From: Chelativorans salis
GTDB lineage: Bacteria > Pseudomonadota > Alphaproteobacteria > Rhizobiales > Rhizobiaceae
Reading direction: 5' to 3'
Length of the DNA: 64,000 bases
Assembly: GCF_025336525.1 (NCBI RefSeq)
Contig: NZ_JAOCZP010000002.1
Location: 496,001 to 560,000, forward strand
Made by a program: the position numbers and the translations under genes. Positions 19,046 through 28,555 of this stretch are shown one piece after another (within the stretch, counting starts at the first letter, position 1; every line of letters starts with the position of its first letter). The notes under the pieces are model-generated. The model did no database searches, was not told where the DNA came from, and was given only the letters and a program-made list of their open reading frames with translations.

Positions 19046-19065
19046 TATCCGCACCTTGGAGCACC

Positions 19066-19153
19066 CGCGTCCGTTTGGACGCGCAAAGGACGCTCTTTAT
19101 CCATGCATCGTGCTTTCCGAAAACGATCCCATTTTAGGGCGGATGCTATAGCG
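19066..19153 (+). repeat. Rhizobial-type intergenic palindromic repeat
   Basis: Starts with the perfect hairpin CGCGTCC-GTTT-GGACGCG (19066-19083), continues with CAAAGGACGCTC, then a second imperfect palindrome from GCATCGTGCTTTCCGAAAAC to GGGCGGATGC. I recognise this arrangement as a dispersed intergenic element seen in Mesorhizobium and related genomes, but only one copy is in this window. It lies between miaA and the diguanylate cyclase gene, and no gene is seen in this gap. Confidence 0.5.
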
Positions 19154-19260
19154 GCACCACCTGCGAAAATTGATATTTCCTGCGAATCCACCCGTGCCGG
19201 TTAACCTCCCGTAAGGTGGTGCATGAGAGAAATGCTAAAAGTGCGCGAGCGGGTCAGGGT

Positions 19261-20052
19261 ATGCGTTTTCACAAAGCGGAGTCGGCATTTTTCGTCTTCA
19301 TCGCCTTGGTTTTCAGTGCCGGCGTATTGCTGTTCTTCGCTTATGGCATCATGCGTACCAATGCGATCAAACTGGCGACCGTCGGCGGGGCGGCCGATCT
19401 TAGCGATTTCGCACGGCTTCTGTTCACCACGGGTGTACTCTTGACGACGGCCATCATCTTCGGCCTGTTCTTCATCTATCCGCTCATCCGCACGCAGGTG
19501 CGCGAGGAGGGAAAGCTCCGGGCCATGACGGAATCGCTCAGCGCGCGTTCGGAGTCCCTGCAGCATGCCGCACTCACCGACAGTCTGACCGGCACCCAGA
19601 ATCGCCGCTTCTTCGACGATGCGCTGCGCGAGTACCTGCAGGAGTTCGGCCGCATCGAGAAGCCGGTGGGGCTGATGGTTCTCGATCTCGACCATTTCAA
19701 ACAGGTGAACGATACGCACGGCCACGACGTAGGCGACGAGGTGCTGCGCCGGGTATCCAGCTGCCTCAAGGACCTCACCCGCTATCATGACGTGGTGGCG
19801 CGGCTTGGCGGCGAGGAGTTCGCCATCGTGGCGCCGAACATGAACCAGGATGCGCTGGTGAAGCTGGCCGAGCGCATCCGCAAGGCGATTTCCGCACTGA
19901 CCGTGGACGCCGGCACCATGCGGCTCAGGATCACCACCAGCGTGGGGCTGGCCGTCTGGGACGGCAAGGAGACGGTCGACGAATTCTACCGCCGCGCCGA
20001 CAAGATGCTCTATCAGGCTAAGCGGCTGGGGCGGAACCGGGTGTGTGCCTAG
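19261..20052 (+). CDS. Membrane-anchored diguanylate cyclase (GGDEF)
   Basis: A 263-residue protein with two N-terminal membrane segments (about residues 8-31, FFVFIALVFSAGVLLFFAYG, and 52-76), a short linker, and a GGDEF domain. The catalytic motif is RLGGEEFAIV (GGEEF, an active variant), preceded by LTDSLTGTQNRRFFDDAL and LMVLDLDHFKQVNDTHGHDV with the metal-binding aspartates. It should make cyclic di-GMP from GTP. No RxxD inhibitory site is evident just before the motif. ATG 19261 is chosen; GTG 19216 would add 15 residues. It is a single gene, convergent with tyrS. Confidence 0.92.
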   Translation: MRFHKAESAFFVFIALVFSAGVLLFFAYGIMRTNAIKLATVGGAADLSDFARLLFTTGVLLTTAIIFGLFFIYPLIRTQVREEGKLRAMTESLSARSESLQHAALTDSLTGTQNRRFFDDALREYLQEFGRIEKPVGLMVLDLDHFKQVNDTHGHDVGDEVLRRVSSCLKDLTRYHDVVARLGGEEFAIVAPNMNQDALVKLAERIRKAISALTVDAGTMRLRITTSVGLAVWDGKETVDEFYRRADKMLYQAKRLGRNRVCA

Positions 20053-20091
20053 CCTTCCTCGCGGCTCTTGGGACGGAGGAAAGTAGCCGCC

Positions 20092-21345
20092 CTATCGCGG
20101 GCGGACGAGGACGTGTTTCTTCCTGCCCAGCGAGAGCTTTACGATGCCTTCGGCGGTCAGGTCGTCCGTCGAGACCATGCGGCGGTCGTCGGTGACGGGC
20201 TCGTCGTTGATACGTACCGCGCCGCCTTGCACATGGCGCCGCGCCTCGCCGTTCGAGCCTGCCAGACCTGCGGCCACAAAGAGAGCAAGGAGGCCTATGC
20301 CCTGGTCCAACTCGGCGCGCTCAACGGGGATCGTGGGCAGGCTTTCGGCGAGCGCCCCTTCCTCGAAGGTCTTGCGCGCCGTCTCGGCGGCGGCTTCGGC
20401 CGCTTCCCGACCGTGCACGATGGCCGTTGCCTCGGTGGCCAGCACCTTCTTGGCCTCGTTGATCTCGGAGCCGCCGAGGGCGGCAAGGCGGGCGATCTCA
20501 TCAAGCGGCAGGCGCGTGAATATCTTCAGGAAACGCTCCACATCGGCGTCTTCCGTGTTGCGCCAGTACTGCCAGAAATCGTAAGGCCGGAAGACGTCCT
20601 CGTTGAGCCAGACAGCGCCGCTCACGCTCTTGCCCATCTTTGCGCCTGAGGAGGTGGTGAGCAGCGGCGTGGTGACGGCATAGAGCTGGGGCGTGCCCAT
20701 CCGGTGGCCGAGATCGATGCCGTTGACGATGTTGCCCCACTGGTCGGAGCCGCCCATCTGCAGGATGCAGCCATAGCGCTTGTTCAGCTCGACGTAGTCG
20801 TAGGCCTGCAGGATCATGTAGTTGAACTCGAGGAACGAGAGCGACTGCTCGCGCTCCAGCCGCAGCCTGACCGAATCGAAGGTAAGCATCCGGTTGACCG
20901 AAAAATGGCGGCCGACGTCGCGCAGGAACTCGACATAGTTGAGGTCGAGCAGCCAATCGGCGTTGTTGACCATCACGGCATCGGTTGGGCCTTCGCCGAA
21001 GCGCAGGATACGGCCGAAGATGCGCTTGATGCCTTCGATGTTCTCGGCGATCGTCTCGGGCGGCAGCAGCCGGCGCTGCTCGTCGCGGAAGGAGGGATCG
21101 CCGATCATCGAGGTGCCGCCGCCCATCAGCGCGATCGGACGGTGCCCAGTCTCCTGCAGCCAGTAGAGCATGGTGGCGGTGATAAGATTGCCGATGTGCA
21201 GGCTGGTCGCCGTCGCGTCATAGCCGACATAGCCCGTGATCGTGCCCTTCGCTGCCGCCTCATCGAGCCCTTGCGGGTCGGAGACCTGGTGGATGAGGCC
21301 GCGCTCGTCGAGCACGCGCAGAAAATCGGACTTGAACTCGGGCAT
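20092..21345 (-). CDS. tyrS: Tyrosyl-tRNA synthetase
   Basis: Charges tRNA-Tyr. At 417 residues it has the class I signature [10 protein letters not shown] (HIGH-like), the tyrosine pocket [37 protein letters not shown], and the second signature [13 protein letters not shown] (KMSKS variant). A C-terminal S4 RNA-binding domain begins near [20 protein letters not shown]. The start is ATG 21345 ([16 protein letters not shown]); the frame extends upstream, but those residues are not typical. The matching tRNA-Tyr gene is at 34349-34433. Confidence 0.96.
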   Translation of the reverse strand: MPEFKSDFLRVLDERGLIHQVSDPQGLDEAAAKGTITGYVGYDATATSLHIGNLITATMLYWLQETGHRPIALMGGGTSMIGDPSFRDEQRRLLPPETIAENIEGIKRIFGRILRFGEGPTDAVMVNNADWLLDLNYVEFLRDVGRHFSVNRMLTFDSVRLRLEREQSLSFLEFNYMILQAYDYVELNKRYGCILQMGGSDQWGNIVNGIDLGHRMGTPQLYAVTTPLLTTSSGAKMGKSVSGAVWLNEDVFRPYDFWQYWRNTEDADVERFLKIFTRLPLDEIARLAALGGSEINEAKKVLATEATAIVHGREAAEAAAETARKTFEEGALAESLPTIPVERAELDQGIGLLALFVAAGLAGSNGEARRHVQGGAVRINDEPVTDDRRMVSTDDLTAEGIVKLSLGRKKHVLVRPR

Positions 21346-21462
21346 TTTCGGAATCCCGTCGGTCAGGAACAGGGGCTGGAGAGTGAAAGCGGCGTTTAGC
21401 ACCACTTTCGCGGCCCGCACAAGCTGCGGGCCGGAGTGTCGATGTGTTTGCCTTGAGCGCGG

Positions 21463-22137
21463 TCAGCGGATGCGCTTCGGCCTCGGCTCGGCAAGCTCGC
21501 CTTTCAGGCGCCGGTCCAGATAGTCGGAGCACTCCTCGATCAGCACATCGGCCACGTTGGTATAGAAGTGGTTGGCCTCCGGGATCGTCTTCTGCGTAAT
21601 GGTGATGCCCTTTTGCGACTGCAGCTTGTCGACCAGCGTCTGCACATCCGCCGGCGGGGCGACGCGGTCGGCGCCGCCATGGATGATGAGGCCGGATGAG
21701 GGGCAGGGGGCAAGGAAGGCGAAGTCATAGATGTTGGGCTGCGGTGAGATGGAGATGAACCCCTCGATCTCCGGCCGGCGCATCAGAAGCTGCATGCCGA
21801 TCCAGGCGCCGAAGGAGTAGCCGACAACCCAGCAGCTCTTGGAATCGGGATGCAGTGACTGCACCCAATCGAGGGCTGCGGCGGCGTCGGAAAGCTCGCC
21901 CGTGCCATGGTCGAAGGAGCCCTGGCTGCGGCCGATGCCGCGGAAATTGAAGCGCAGTGCGGTGAAGCCGCGGCTCTGGAACATGTAGAACAGATCGTAG
22001 ACGATCTTGTTGTTCATCGTGCCGCCGAACTGCGGATGCGGGTGCAGGATCAGCGCGATCGGCGCGTTTTTCTCCTTCGATGGCTGGTATCGGCCTTCGA
22101 GACGGCCGGCCGGTCCGGTAAAGATAACCTCGGGCAT
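21463..22137 (-). CDS. Alpha/beta hydrolase (dienelactone hydrolase-like)
   Basis: A 224-residue single-domain hydrolase. ILHPHPQFGGTMNNKIVYDL followed by LRFNFRGIGRSQGSFD marks the family of short cytosolic alpha/beta hydrolases common in proteobacteria. The nucleophile serine is in VGYSFGAWIGMQL; a later HGGADRVAPPADV gives the Asp and EANHFY the His. The substrate is unknown. ATG 22137 is used, with GGAG five bases upstream; a GTG two codons earlier is possible. It is divergent from the suf operon, and its upstream region overlaps the suf promoter area. Confidence 0.88.
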   Translation of the reverse strand: MPEVIFTGPAGRLEGRYQPSKEKNAPIALILHPHPQFGGTMNNKIVYDLFYMFQSRGFTALRFNFRGIGRSQGSFDHGTGELSDAAAALDWVQSLHPDSKSCWVVGYSFGAWIGMQLLMRRPEIEGFISISPQPNIYDFAFLAPCPSSGLIIHGGADRVAPPADVQTLVDKLQSQKGITITQKTIPEANHFYTNVADVLIEECSDYLDRRLKGELAEPRPKRIR

Positions 22138-22194
22138 TTTCACTCCACCTTGGCGCAGCCTCCCGGTTCGTTGAAATCGAATCGCGGGCGGGTC

Positions 22195-22244
22195 TTGACG
22201 CGGCGCCTACGCCTCCATAGAAGCTAGTTTAGAACTGTTCAAAA
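22195..22244 (+). promoter_or_regulatory. suf operon promoter with Irr-type iron control element
   Basis: TTGACG at 22195-22200 is followed 16-17 bases later by ATAGAA/TAGAAG at about 22217-22223. Immediately downstream, TTTAGAA-CTG-TTCAAAA (22228-22244) matches the rhizobial ICE motif TTTAGAA-N3-TTCTAAA at all but one position. Irr, a heme-responsive Fur-family regulator, binds ICE motifs under low iron, and suf operons of Rhizobium and Agrobacterium are known to be iron regulated. Location next to the -10 suggests repression. The match is seen; Irr binding is inferred. Confidence 0.65.
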
Positions 22245-22352
22245 CTGGGCGGCACCGCCGCCCTTGGCAAGCCGGGTAGATAGGACGGCTGGCCTTGCGA
22301 ATTCAAGGAAATAACGCCATCTCTGCCGCGATTGTGGCAAATGGCATCATGG

Positions 22353-23519
22353 ATGGACATGGCGGCAAAGCGCATCTACCTCGACCACAACGCCACGGCG
22401 CCCCTGCGGCCGGCGGCGCGGCGGGAAATGCTGGACGCTTTGGAGGCGGCAAATCCGTCCTCGGTCCATGCCGAGGGCCGCGCATCGCGGCAGATCGTTG
22501 AGGCTGCGCGGCGCGATGTCGCCGCCCTCGTGGGCGGCCAGGCCGAGCATGTGGTCTTCACCTCCGGCGCCACGGAAGCCGCTGCCACGCTGCTGTCCCC
22601 CCACTGGACCATTGGCCGGGCGCCGCTCGGCTTCAGCAGTGTCTATGTCTGCGCAGCGGACCATCCGTGCCTGCTTGGAGGCGGACGTTTTGCGCCGGAA
22701 GCCGTGGAGAAGGTCGGTGTTGATGCCGATGGCCTCATCGATCTCGCCGCGCTGGAGCGCGCCCTTGAAGGCCATGACAAGACGCAAGGACTGCCGCTTG
22801 TTGCCGTGCACGCGGCCAACAACGAGACGGGCGTCATCCAGCCGATGGAGGAGATTGGCCGCTTGGCGAAAAAGGCCGGCGGTGTCGTGATCTTCGATGC
22901 CGTGCAGGCGGCGGGGCGGATTCCGCTCAATATCTCGGCAGGATATGCGGATTTCTTCATTCTCTCCTCCCACAAGATCGGCGGCCCCAAGGGGGCCGGA
23001 GCGCTTGTCGGCGCGGGCGACCTGATGATGCCGGCTGCTCTGGTGAAAGGCGGCGGACAGGAGAAGGGCCACCGCGCAGGAACGGAGAATGTGGCTGCCA
23101 TCGCCGGCTTTGGTGCGGCGGCGCGGGACGCGGTGGCCGGCCTTGCACAAACGGACGCCGTGCGTGCCACTCGTGACCGCCTGGAGGCGATCATCCGTGA
23201 TCTCGTGCCCGATTCGGTGATCTACGCTGAAAAGGCGCCGCGCCTGCCGAACACAGTGTTCTTCTCGATACCCGGCATGAAGGCTGAAACGGCACAGATC
23301 GCCTTCGATTTGGCGGGTATTGCACTGTCGGCTGGCTCGGCCTGCTCGTCCGGCAAGGTGGGGCCAAGCCACGTGCTTCAGGCCATGGGTTTCGGCAGCG
23401 ATGCAGGTGCACTGCGGGTCTCGATCGGCCTAGAGACGGTTGAAGAGGAAATCGTCGCCTTCGGCTCAGCGCTGGAGAAGATAATCCTAAGACGGAGAGC
23501 GACGAGCGCTGCCGCGTGA
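22353..23519 (+). CDS. Cysteine desulfurase, NifS/IscS-like, first gene of suf operon
   Basis: A PLP-dependent enzyme that takes sulfur from cysteine. It opens AAKRIYLDHNATAPLRPAAR, has the PLP-lysine region ADFFILSSHKIGGPKGAGAL, and the active-site cysteine in LSAGSACSSGKVGPSHVL, the group I (IscS/NifS) loop rather than the SufS-type loop found downstream. About 388 residues. Several in-frame starts are possible (TTG 22332; ATG 22341, 22353, 22359); GGATGG just upstream favours 22353 or 22359. Rhizobial suf operons often carry such a second desulfurase, called sufS2. Confidence 0.9.
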   Translation: MDMAAKRIYLDHNATAPLRPAARREMLDALEAANPSSVHAEGRASRQIVEAARRDVAALVGGQAEHVVFTSGATEAAATLLSPHWTIGRAPLGFSSVYVCAADHPCLLGGGRFAPEAVEKVGVDADGLIDLAALERALEGHDKTQGLPLVAVHAANNETGVIQPMEEIGRLAKKAGGVVIFDAVQAAGRIPLNISAGYADFFILSSHKIGGPKGAGALVGAGDLMMPAALVKGGGQEKGHRAGTENVAAIAGFGAAARDAVAGLAQTDAVRATRDRLEAIIRDLVPDSVIYAEKAPRLPNTVFFSIPGMKAETAQIAFDLAGIALSAGSACSSGKVGPSHVLQAMGFGSDAGALRVSIGLETVEEEIVAFGSALEKIILRRRATSAAA

Positions 23520-23685
23520 GACCGTCATTCGGCGGTTCCGCCAGTGCGTAGAAAAATGGAGTAAAAGACACATATTTTTGTGACTGAACGATGAATCCGG
23601 CGCGCGCGCATACTAAATAGAGCGCAAAGCCGGCCAGAGTTGGAAAACTGCCGGACCTTGACTCCGGCGAGGATGGAGAACGCTG

Positions 23686-25218
23686 ATGCCTGCTGTGCAG
23701 GAGACAATCGATCAGGTCCGCATGATCGATGTGGACCAGTATAGGTACGGATTTGAGACGCTCATCGAGAGCGACAAGGCGCCCAAGGGGCTCAACGAGG
23801 ACATTATCCGCTTTATCTCGGCCAAGAAGGGCGAGCCGGAGTGGATGACGGAGTGGCGCCTGCATGCCTATGAGCGCTGGCTCACCATGCAGGAGCCGAG
23901 TTGGGCGCGCGTCAGCTATCCGAAGATCGATTTCCAGGACCTCCACTATTATTCCGCTCCGAAGAGCCAAGCGGGGCCAAGTTCGCTCGATGAGGTCGAT
24001 CCGGAGTTGCTGCGCACCTACGAAAAGCTCGGCATTCCTCTGAAGGAACAGGAGATTCTGGCTGGCGTGCGCAAGGCAGGCGAGCCGAGCCCGCTGGATG
24101 GCGAGGCCGATGAGGCGGGCGAGAACGTATATCAGTCGGGCCGCGTGGCGGTCGACGCGGTGTTCGATTCAGTCTCCGTGGTCACCACCTTCAAGAAGGA
24201 GCTGGCCAAGGCCGGTGTCATCTTCTGCTCGATCTCCGAGGCGATCCGCGAGCACCCGGAGCTGGTGCGCAAGTATCTGGGCTCCGTGGTGCCGCCGACG
24301 GATAATTTCTACGCCACGCTTAACTCGGCGGTCTTCACCGACGGCTCTTTCGTGTACGTGCCGAAGGGCGTGCGCTGCCCGATGGAGCTTTCCACCTACT
24401 TCCGCATCAACGAAAAGAACACGGGGCAGTTCGAGCGCACGCTGATCATTGCCGAGGAAGGCTCCTACGTCTCCTACCTGGAGGGCTGCACGGCGCCTCA
24501 GCGCGACGAGAACCAGCTTCACGCGGCCGTCGTCGAGCTGATTGCGCTGGATGATGCCGAGATCAAGTATTCCACGGTGCAGAACTGGTATCCGGGCGAC
24601 GCACAGGGCAAGGGCGGCATCTACAACTTCGTCACCAAGCGTGGCGACTGCCGCGGTAAGAACTCGAAGATCTCCTGGACGCAGGTGGAGACCGGCTCGG
24701 CGATTACGTGGAAGTACCCGTCCTGCCTCTTGCGCGGCGATAACAGCCGCGGCGAGTTCTATTCGATTGCCGTGTCGAACGGCCATCAGCAGATCGATTC
24801 CGGGACCAAGATGATCCACCTCGGCAAGAACACGTCGAGCCGCATCATCTCCAAGGGCATTTCGGCCGGCAACTCGAACAACACTTATCGCGGCCAGGTC
24901 TCCGCGCACCGCAAGGCGGCGAACGCGCGCAACTTTACCCAGTGCGATTCGCTCTTGATCGGCAACGACTGCGGTGCACACACCGTGCCCTATATCGAGG
25001 CCAAGAATGCAACGGCGCAGTTCGAGCACGAGGCGACGACGTCGAAGATTTCCGAGGACCAGCTCTTCTATGTGATGCAGCGTGGCATCCCGGAGGAAGA
25101 GGCGATCGCGCTGATCGTCAACGGCTTCGTCAAGGACGTTATCCAGGAGCTGCCGATGGAGTTCGCCGTCGAGGCGCAGAAGCTGATCGGCATTTCGCTT
25201 GAAGGTTCGGTCGGCTGA
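23686..25218 (+). CDS. sufB: SufB, Fe-S scaffold subunit
   Basis: The SufBCD complex assembles iron-sulfur clusters. SufB (510 residues here) carries the scaffold beta-helix. Conserved segments include [60 protein letters not shown] and [30 protein letters not shown] places ATG 23686 well. A 166-bp gap separates it from the first desulfurase; this gap contains AT-rich sequence and could hold a second promoter. Confidence 0.96.
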   Translation: MPAVQETIDQVRMIDVDQYRYGFETLIESDKAPKGLNEDIIRFISAKKGEPEWMTEWRLHAYERWLTMQEPSWARVSYPKIDFQDLHYYSAPKSQAGPSSLDEVDPELLRTYEKLGIPLKEQEILAGVRKAGEPSPLDGEADEAGENVYQSGRVAVDAVFDSVSVVTTFKKELAKAGVIFCSISEAIREHPELVRKYLGSVVPPTDNFYATLNSAVFTDGSFVYVPKGVRCPMELSTYFRINEKNTGQFERTLIIAEEGSYVSYLEGCTAPQRDENQLHAAVVELIALDDAEIKYSTVQNWYPGDAQGKGGIYNFVTKRGDCRGKNSKISWTQVETGSAITWKYPSCLLRGDNSRGEFYSIAVSNGHQQIDSGTKMIHLGKNTSSRIISKGISAGNSNNTYRGQVSAHRKAANARNFTQCDSLLIGNDCGAHTVPYIEAKNATAQFEHEATTSKISEDQLFYVMQRGIPEEEAIALIVNGFVKDVIQELPMEFAVEAQKLIGISLEGSVG

Positions 25219-25248
25219 GCCGGCGTGAGAAGTTTGGGAAGAACAAAT

Positions 25249-26004
25249 ATGCTTGAAATCAAGAACCTGCACGCCCGCATCGCCGAGGACGGTACGGAAA
25301 TCCTGCGCGGCGTCGACCTGAAGGTGAAGGCCGGCGAGGTTGCCGCCATCATGGGGCCGAACGGCTCCGGCAAGTCCACGCTTTCCTACGTGCTTGCCGG
25401 TCGCGAGGACTATGAGGTGACTGAGGGCGACATTCTCTTCAACGGCGAGTCGGTCCTCGATATGGATCCGGCGGAGCGCTCGGCCGCCGGCCTCTTCCTC
25501 GCCTTCCAGTATCCGATGGAGATACCGGGGGTCGCCACAATGGAATTCCTCAAGGTGGCGATGAACGCGCAGCGCAAGGCGCGCGGACAGGAGGAGCTGA
25601 AGATTCCGGAGCTTATGAAGCGCGTGCGCGGGGCGGCCGAGGAGCTGGACATGGATATGAGCATGCTCAAGCGGCCGCTCAATGTCGGCTTTTCCGGCGG
25701 CGAAAAGAAGCGTGCGGAGATCCTGCAGATGAAGCTTTTGGAGCCGGCACTTTGCGTGCTCGACGAGACCGATTCCGGCCTCGACATCGACGCGCTGAAG
25801 ATCGTCGCCGATGGCGTCAATGCGATGCGCTCGCCGGACCGGGCGATCGTGGTGATCACCCACTATCAGCGCCTGCTCGACTACATCGTGCCGGATTCGG
25901 TGCATGTGCTCTACAAGGGCCGTGTCGTGAAGTCGGGCGACAAGGTGCTGGCGCAGGAGCTGGAGAAGAGCGGCTATGCCGGGCTCGTCGGCGAGGCGGC
26001 GTAG
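25249..26004 (+). CDS. sufC: SufC, Fe-S assembly ATPase
   Basis: A 251-residue ABC-type ATPase that drives conformational change in SufB-SufD. Walker A is IMGPNGSGKSTLSYVLAG, the signature VGFSGGEKKRAEILQMKLLE, and Walker B LCVLDETDSGLDIDAL, with the SufC-typical DETDSGLD. ATG 25249 (MLEIKNLHA) follows GGGAAGAA; an in-frame start at 25225 is less likely. The stop lies nine bases before sufD. Confidence 0.96.
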   Translation: MLEIKNLHARIAEDGTEILRGVDLKVKAGEVAAIMGPNGSGKSTLSYVLAGREDYEVTEGDILFNGESVLDMDPAERSAAGLFLAFQYPMEIPGVATMEFLKVAMNAQRKARGQEELKIPELMKRVRGAAEELDMDMSMLKRPLNVGFSGGEKKRAEILQMKLLEPALCVLDETDSGLDIDALKIVADGVNAMRSPDRAIVVITHYQRLLDYIVPDSVHVLYKGRVVKSGDKVLAQELEKSGYAGLVGEAA

Positions 26005-26013
26005 GGGGCGGCG

Positions 26014-27279
26014 ATGAATATACAAACGCAAATAAAGCGCACTGCCGCCGAGGATGCGCTTCTTCAGGCCTTCGCGGAGCGCGCCGAATACCTGCCGGGC
26101 AACACCGCAGTTGCGGAAAAGCGCAACGCGGCGGTGGAGGTCTTGAAGCGCGGTCTGCCTAACCGCAAGGTCGAGGCTTGGCATTATACGGATTTGCGCC
26201 GGCTCCTTTCCTCCGTGCCCGCGTTCGACCTTACCGCGCATGCAGCGCCCCGGGAGCCGCTCCTGGCGGGCTCGGCGGTGCTTCCGGTGCTGAATGGCGT
26301 GGCCGGCCGGGCAGAGGTGCCCGAGGGAATCTCGGTCGCCAGCATGGCGGCCAAGCTCACCGACGGCAGCCTTGCGTCGCTGCTGGGGCCGGACGAAGCG
26401 GACGACACGGTTTCGGCCATTAATGCAGCCTTCGCGGCCGACGGTTTCGCCATCGATATCCCAGCCGGTACCGCGCTTGAACGGCCCATCGAGCTGCAGA
26501 ACGTGCAGGCCGGCGGGCAGGCGCACACACGTTTCGCCGTGCGTGCGGGCGAGGGCGCTAAGGCGACCATCGTCGAGCGGCAGACGGGCGAGGGCGACGC
26601 GCTGGTCTCCTCGGTCAGCCATCTGGACGTGGGCGACGGAGCGGAAATCCTCTGGCTCATCATTCAGGAACAACCGGAAGGGGCGAGCCACCTTGGCCAG
26701 ATCAATGTGAGGATCGGCAAGGACGTCAAGCTCACCATGTTCGTGATGAACGCCGGGGGCAAGCTGGTGCGCCAGGAACTGCGGCTTGTGGCGGAGGGCC
26801 AGGGTTCGGAGTTCCGCCTGCGCGGGGTCAACCTGCTCTCCGGCCAGACCCATTGCGAAGTCACCATGGTGCTCGACCATGTGGGCCCGGCGACCGTGTC
26901 GACCGAAACCATCCGCAATGTCGTGACCGACCGCGCCGAAGGTGCATTCCAGGGCCAGATCCGCGTGGCACGCGAGGCGCAGAAGACAGACGCAAAAATG
27001 GCCTGCAACACGCTGCTTCTTTCGGACGAGGGCAGCTTTTCGGCCAAGCCGGAGCTGGAAATCTTCGCCGACGATGTGGCCTGCGGCCACGGCGCGACGG
27101 TGACGGAGATCGAGGCCGATCATCTGTTCTACCTGATGGCGCGCGGCATCGACGAGAAGACCGCACGCGGCCTCTTGGTCAAAGCCTTCGTGGCCGAGGT
27201 GATCGAGGAACTGGAGAACGAACCGGTGATCGAGGCGCTGGAAGCCAAGCTCGACGCCTGGTTCGCCCAGCACGGATAG
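26014..27279 (+). CDS. sufD: SufD, Fe-S assembly subunit
   Basis: A 421-residue paralogue of SufB. The C-terminal half has HCEVTMVLDHVGPATVSTET, CNTLLLSDEGSFSAKPELEI and ADDVACGHGATVTEIEADHL, with the conserved Cys/His pair in CGHGA. It ends like SufB with LFYLMARGID...ARGLLVKAFVAEV. The gene starts nine bases after sufC with GGGGGCG as ribosome-binding site, so it is part of the same transcript. Confidence 0.95.
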   Translation: MNIQTQIKRTAAEDALLQAFAERAEYLPGNTAVAEKRNAAVEVLKRGLPNRKVEAWHYTDLRRLLSSVPAFDLTAHAAPREPLLAGSAVLPVLNGVAGRAEVPEGISVASMAAKLTDGSLASLLGPDEADDTVSAINAAFAADGFAIDIPAGTALERPIELQNVQAGGQAHTRFAVRAGEGAKATIVERQTGEGDALVSSVSHLDVGDGAEILWLIIQEQPEGASHLGQINVRIGKDVKLTMFVMNAGGKLVRQELRLVAEGQGSEFRLRGVNLLSGQTHCEVTMVLDHVGPATVSTETIRNVVTDRAEGAFQGQIRVAREAQKTDAKMACNTLLLSDEGSFSAKPELEIFADDVACGHGATVTEIEADHLFYLMARGIDEKTARGLLVKAFVAEVIEELENEPVIEALEAKLDAWFAQHG

Positions 27280-27313
27280 AGGCCCCAAGCGCGCCGAAAG
27301 GCGCAAGGTAGAT

Positions 27314-28555
27314 ATGGACCAGAAAGTCGAAAACGGCACCTATGACGTCGAGGCGATCCGCCAGGATTACCCGATCCTTGCACGCGAGGTCTACGGAAAG
27401 CCGCTGACTTATCTCGACAACGCGGCTTCCGCGCAGAAGCCGCAGGCCGTCATTGATGCGGTTACGCACGCCTATTCCCAGGAATACGCGAACGTGCACC
27501 GCGGCCTGCACTTCCTGTCGAATGCCGCGACCGAAGCCTATGAAAAGGCACGGGAGACAGTGCGCCGCTTCCTGAATGCGCCGAGCGTCGAGGAGATCGT
27601 CTTCACCAAGTCGGCAACCGAGGCTATCAACACCGTCGCCCACGGCTATGCGATGCCGCGGATCGGCGAGGGCGACGAGATCGTGCTGTCGATCATGGAG
27701 CATCACTCCAACATTGTGCCCTGGCACTTCCTGCGTGAGCGGAAGGGGGCGAAACTGGTGTGGGCGCCGGTCGATGATGATGGCGCATTCCATCTCGAGG
27801 AATTCGAGAAGTGCCTGACGGAGCGCACTAAGCTCGTCGCCATCACTCAGATGTCGAATGTTCTCGGCACGGTGACGCCCATTGCCGAGATCGTGCGCAT
27901 CGCTCATGCGCGCGGTATTCCCGTGCTCGTGGACGGCAGCCAGGGCGCCGTCCATATGCCGGTCGACGTGCAGGCGCTCGGTTGCGACTTTTACGTGTGC
28001 ACCGGGCATAAGCTCTACGGCCCCTCGGGTATCGGCGTGCTCTACGGCAAGCGCGACATGCTTGCCGAGATGCGGCCCTTCCAGGGCGGCGGCGAGATGA
28101 TCGAGGACGTGACGGTGGACGACGTCACCTATAACGAGCCGCCGCACCGCTTCGAGGCCGGAACGCCGCCCATCGTGCAAGCGATCGGCCTGGGGGCGGC
28201 GCTCGAATATGTGGAAGGCATCGGCCGCGAGAACATCGCCGCGCACGAGGCGGATATTTCGAAATATGCCCATGAGCGGCTGAGCCAGATCAATTCCCTG
28301 CGCATTTTTGGCACTGCGCCCGGCAAAGGCTCGATCCTGTCCTTCGAGCTTGCCGGCATCCATGCCCACGACGTTTCGATGGTCATCGACCGCGCGGGCG
28401 TGGCGGTGCGCGCCGGCACCCATTGTGCGCAGCCGCTCTTGAAGCGGTTCGGCGTGACCTCGACATGCCGGGCTTCCTTCGCCATGTATAATACGCGGGC
28501 CGAGGTGGACGCGCTCGCGCAAGCGCTCGACGCGGCGCGCAAATTCTTCGGATGA
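27314..28555 (+). CDS. sufS: SufS, cysteine desulfurase
   Basis: The group II cysteine desulfurase that supplies sulfur to SufBCD. At 413 residues it has TYLDNAASAQKPQAVIDAVT, the PLP-lysine region DFYVCTGHKLYGPSGIGVLY, and the catalytic cysteine in VRAGTHCAQPLLKRFG (RAGxHCAQP, the SufS signature). No sufE or sufU gene is seen in the operon, so the sulfur acceptor must be elsewhere. Its stop overlaps the start of the next gene. Confidence 0.96.
   Translation: MDQKVENGTYDVEAIRQDYPILAREVYGKPLTYLDNAASAQKPQAVIDAVTHAYSQEYANVHRGLHFLSNAATEAYEKARETVRRFLNAPSVEEIVFTKSATEAINTVAHGYAMPRIGEGDEIVLSIMEHHSNIVPWHFLRERKGAKLVWAPVDDDGAFHLEEFEKCLTERTKLVAITQMSNVLGTVTPIAEIVRIAHARGIPVLVDGSQGAVHMPVDVQALGCDFYVCTGHKLYGPSGIGVLYGKRDMLAEMRPFQGGGEMIEDVTVDDVTYNEPPHRFEAGTPPIVQAIGLGAALEYVEGIGRENIAAHEADISKYAHERLSQINSLRIFGTAPGKGSILSFELAGIHAHDVSMVIDRAGVAVRAGTHCAQPLLKRFGVTSTCRASFAMYNTRAEVDALAQALDAARKFFG

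Noticed and set aside
24169-27339. A 1056-codon open frame on the minus strand opposite sufB, sufC and sufD
   Set aside because: It is antisense to three certain genes in a GC-rich genome where the complementary frame has few stops. The protein is rich in Arg, His and Leu with no recognisable domain.
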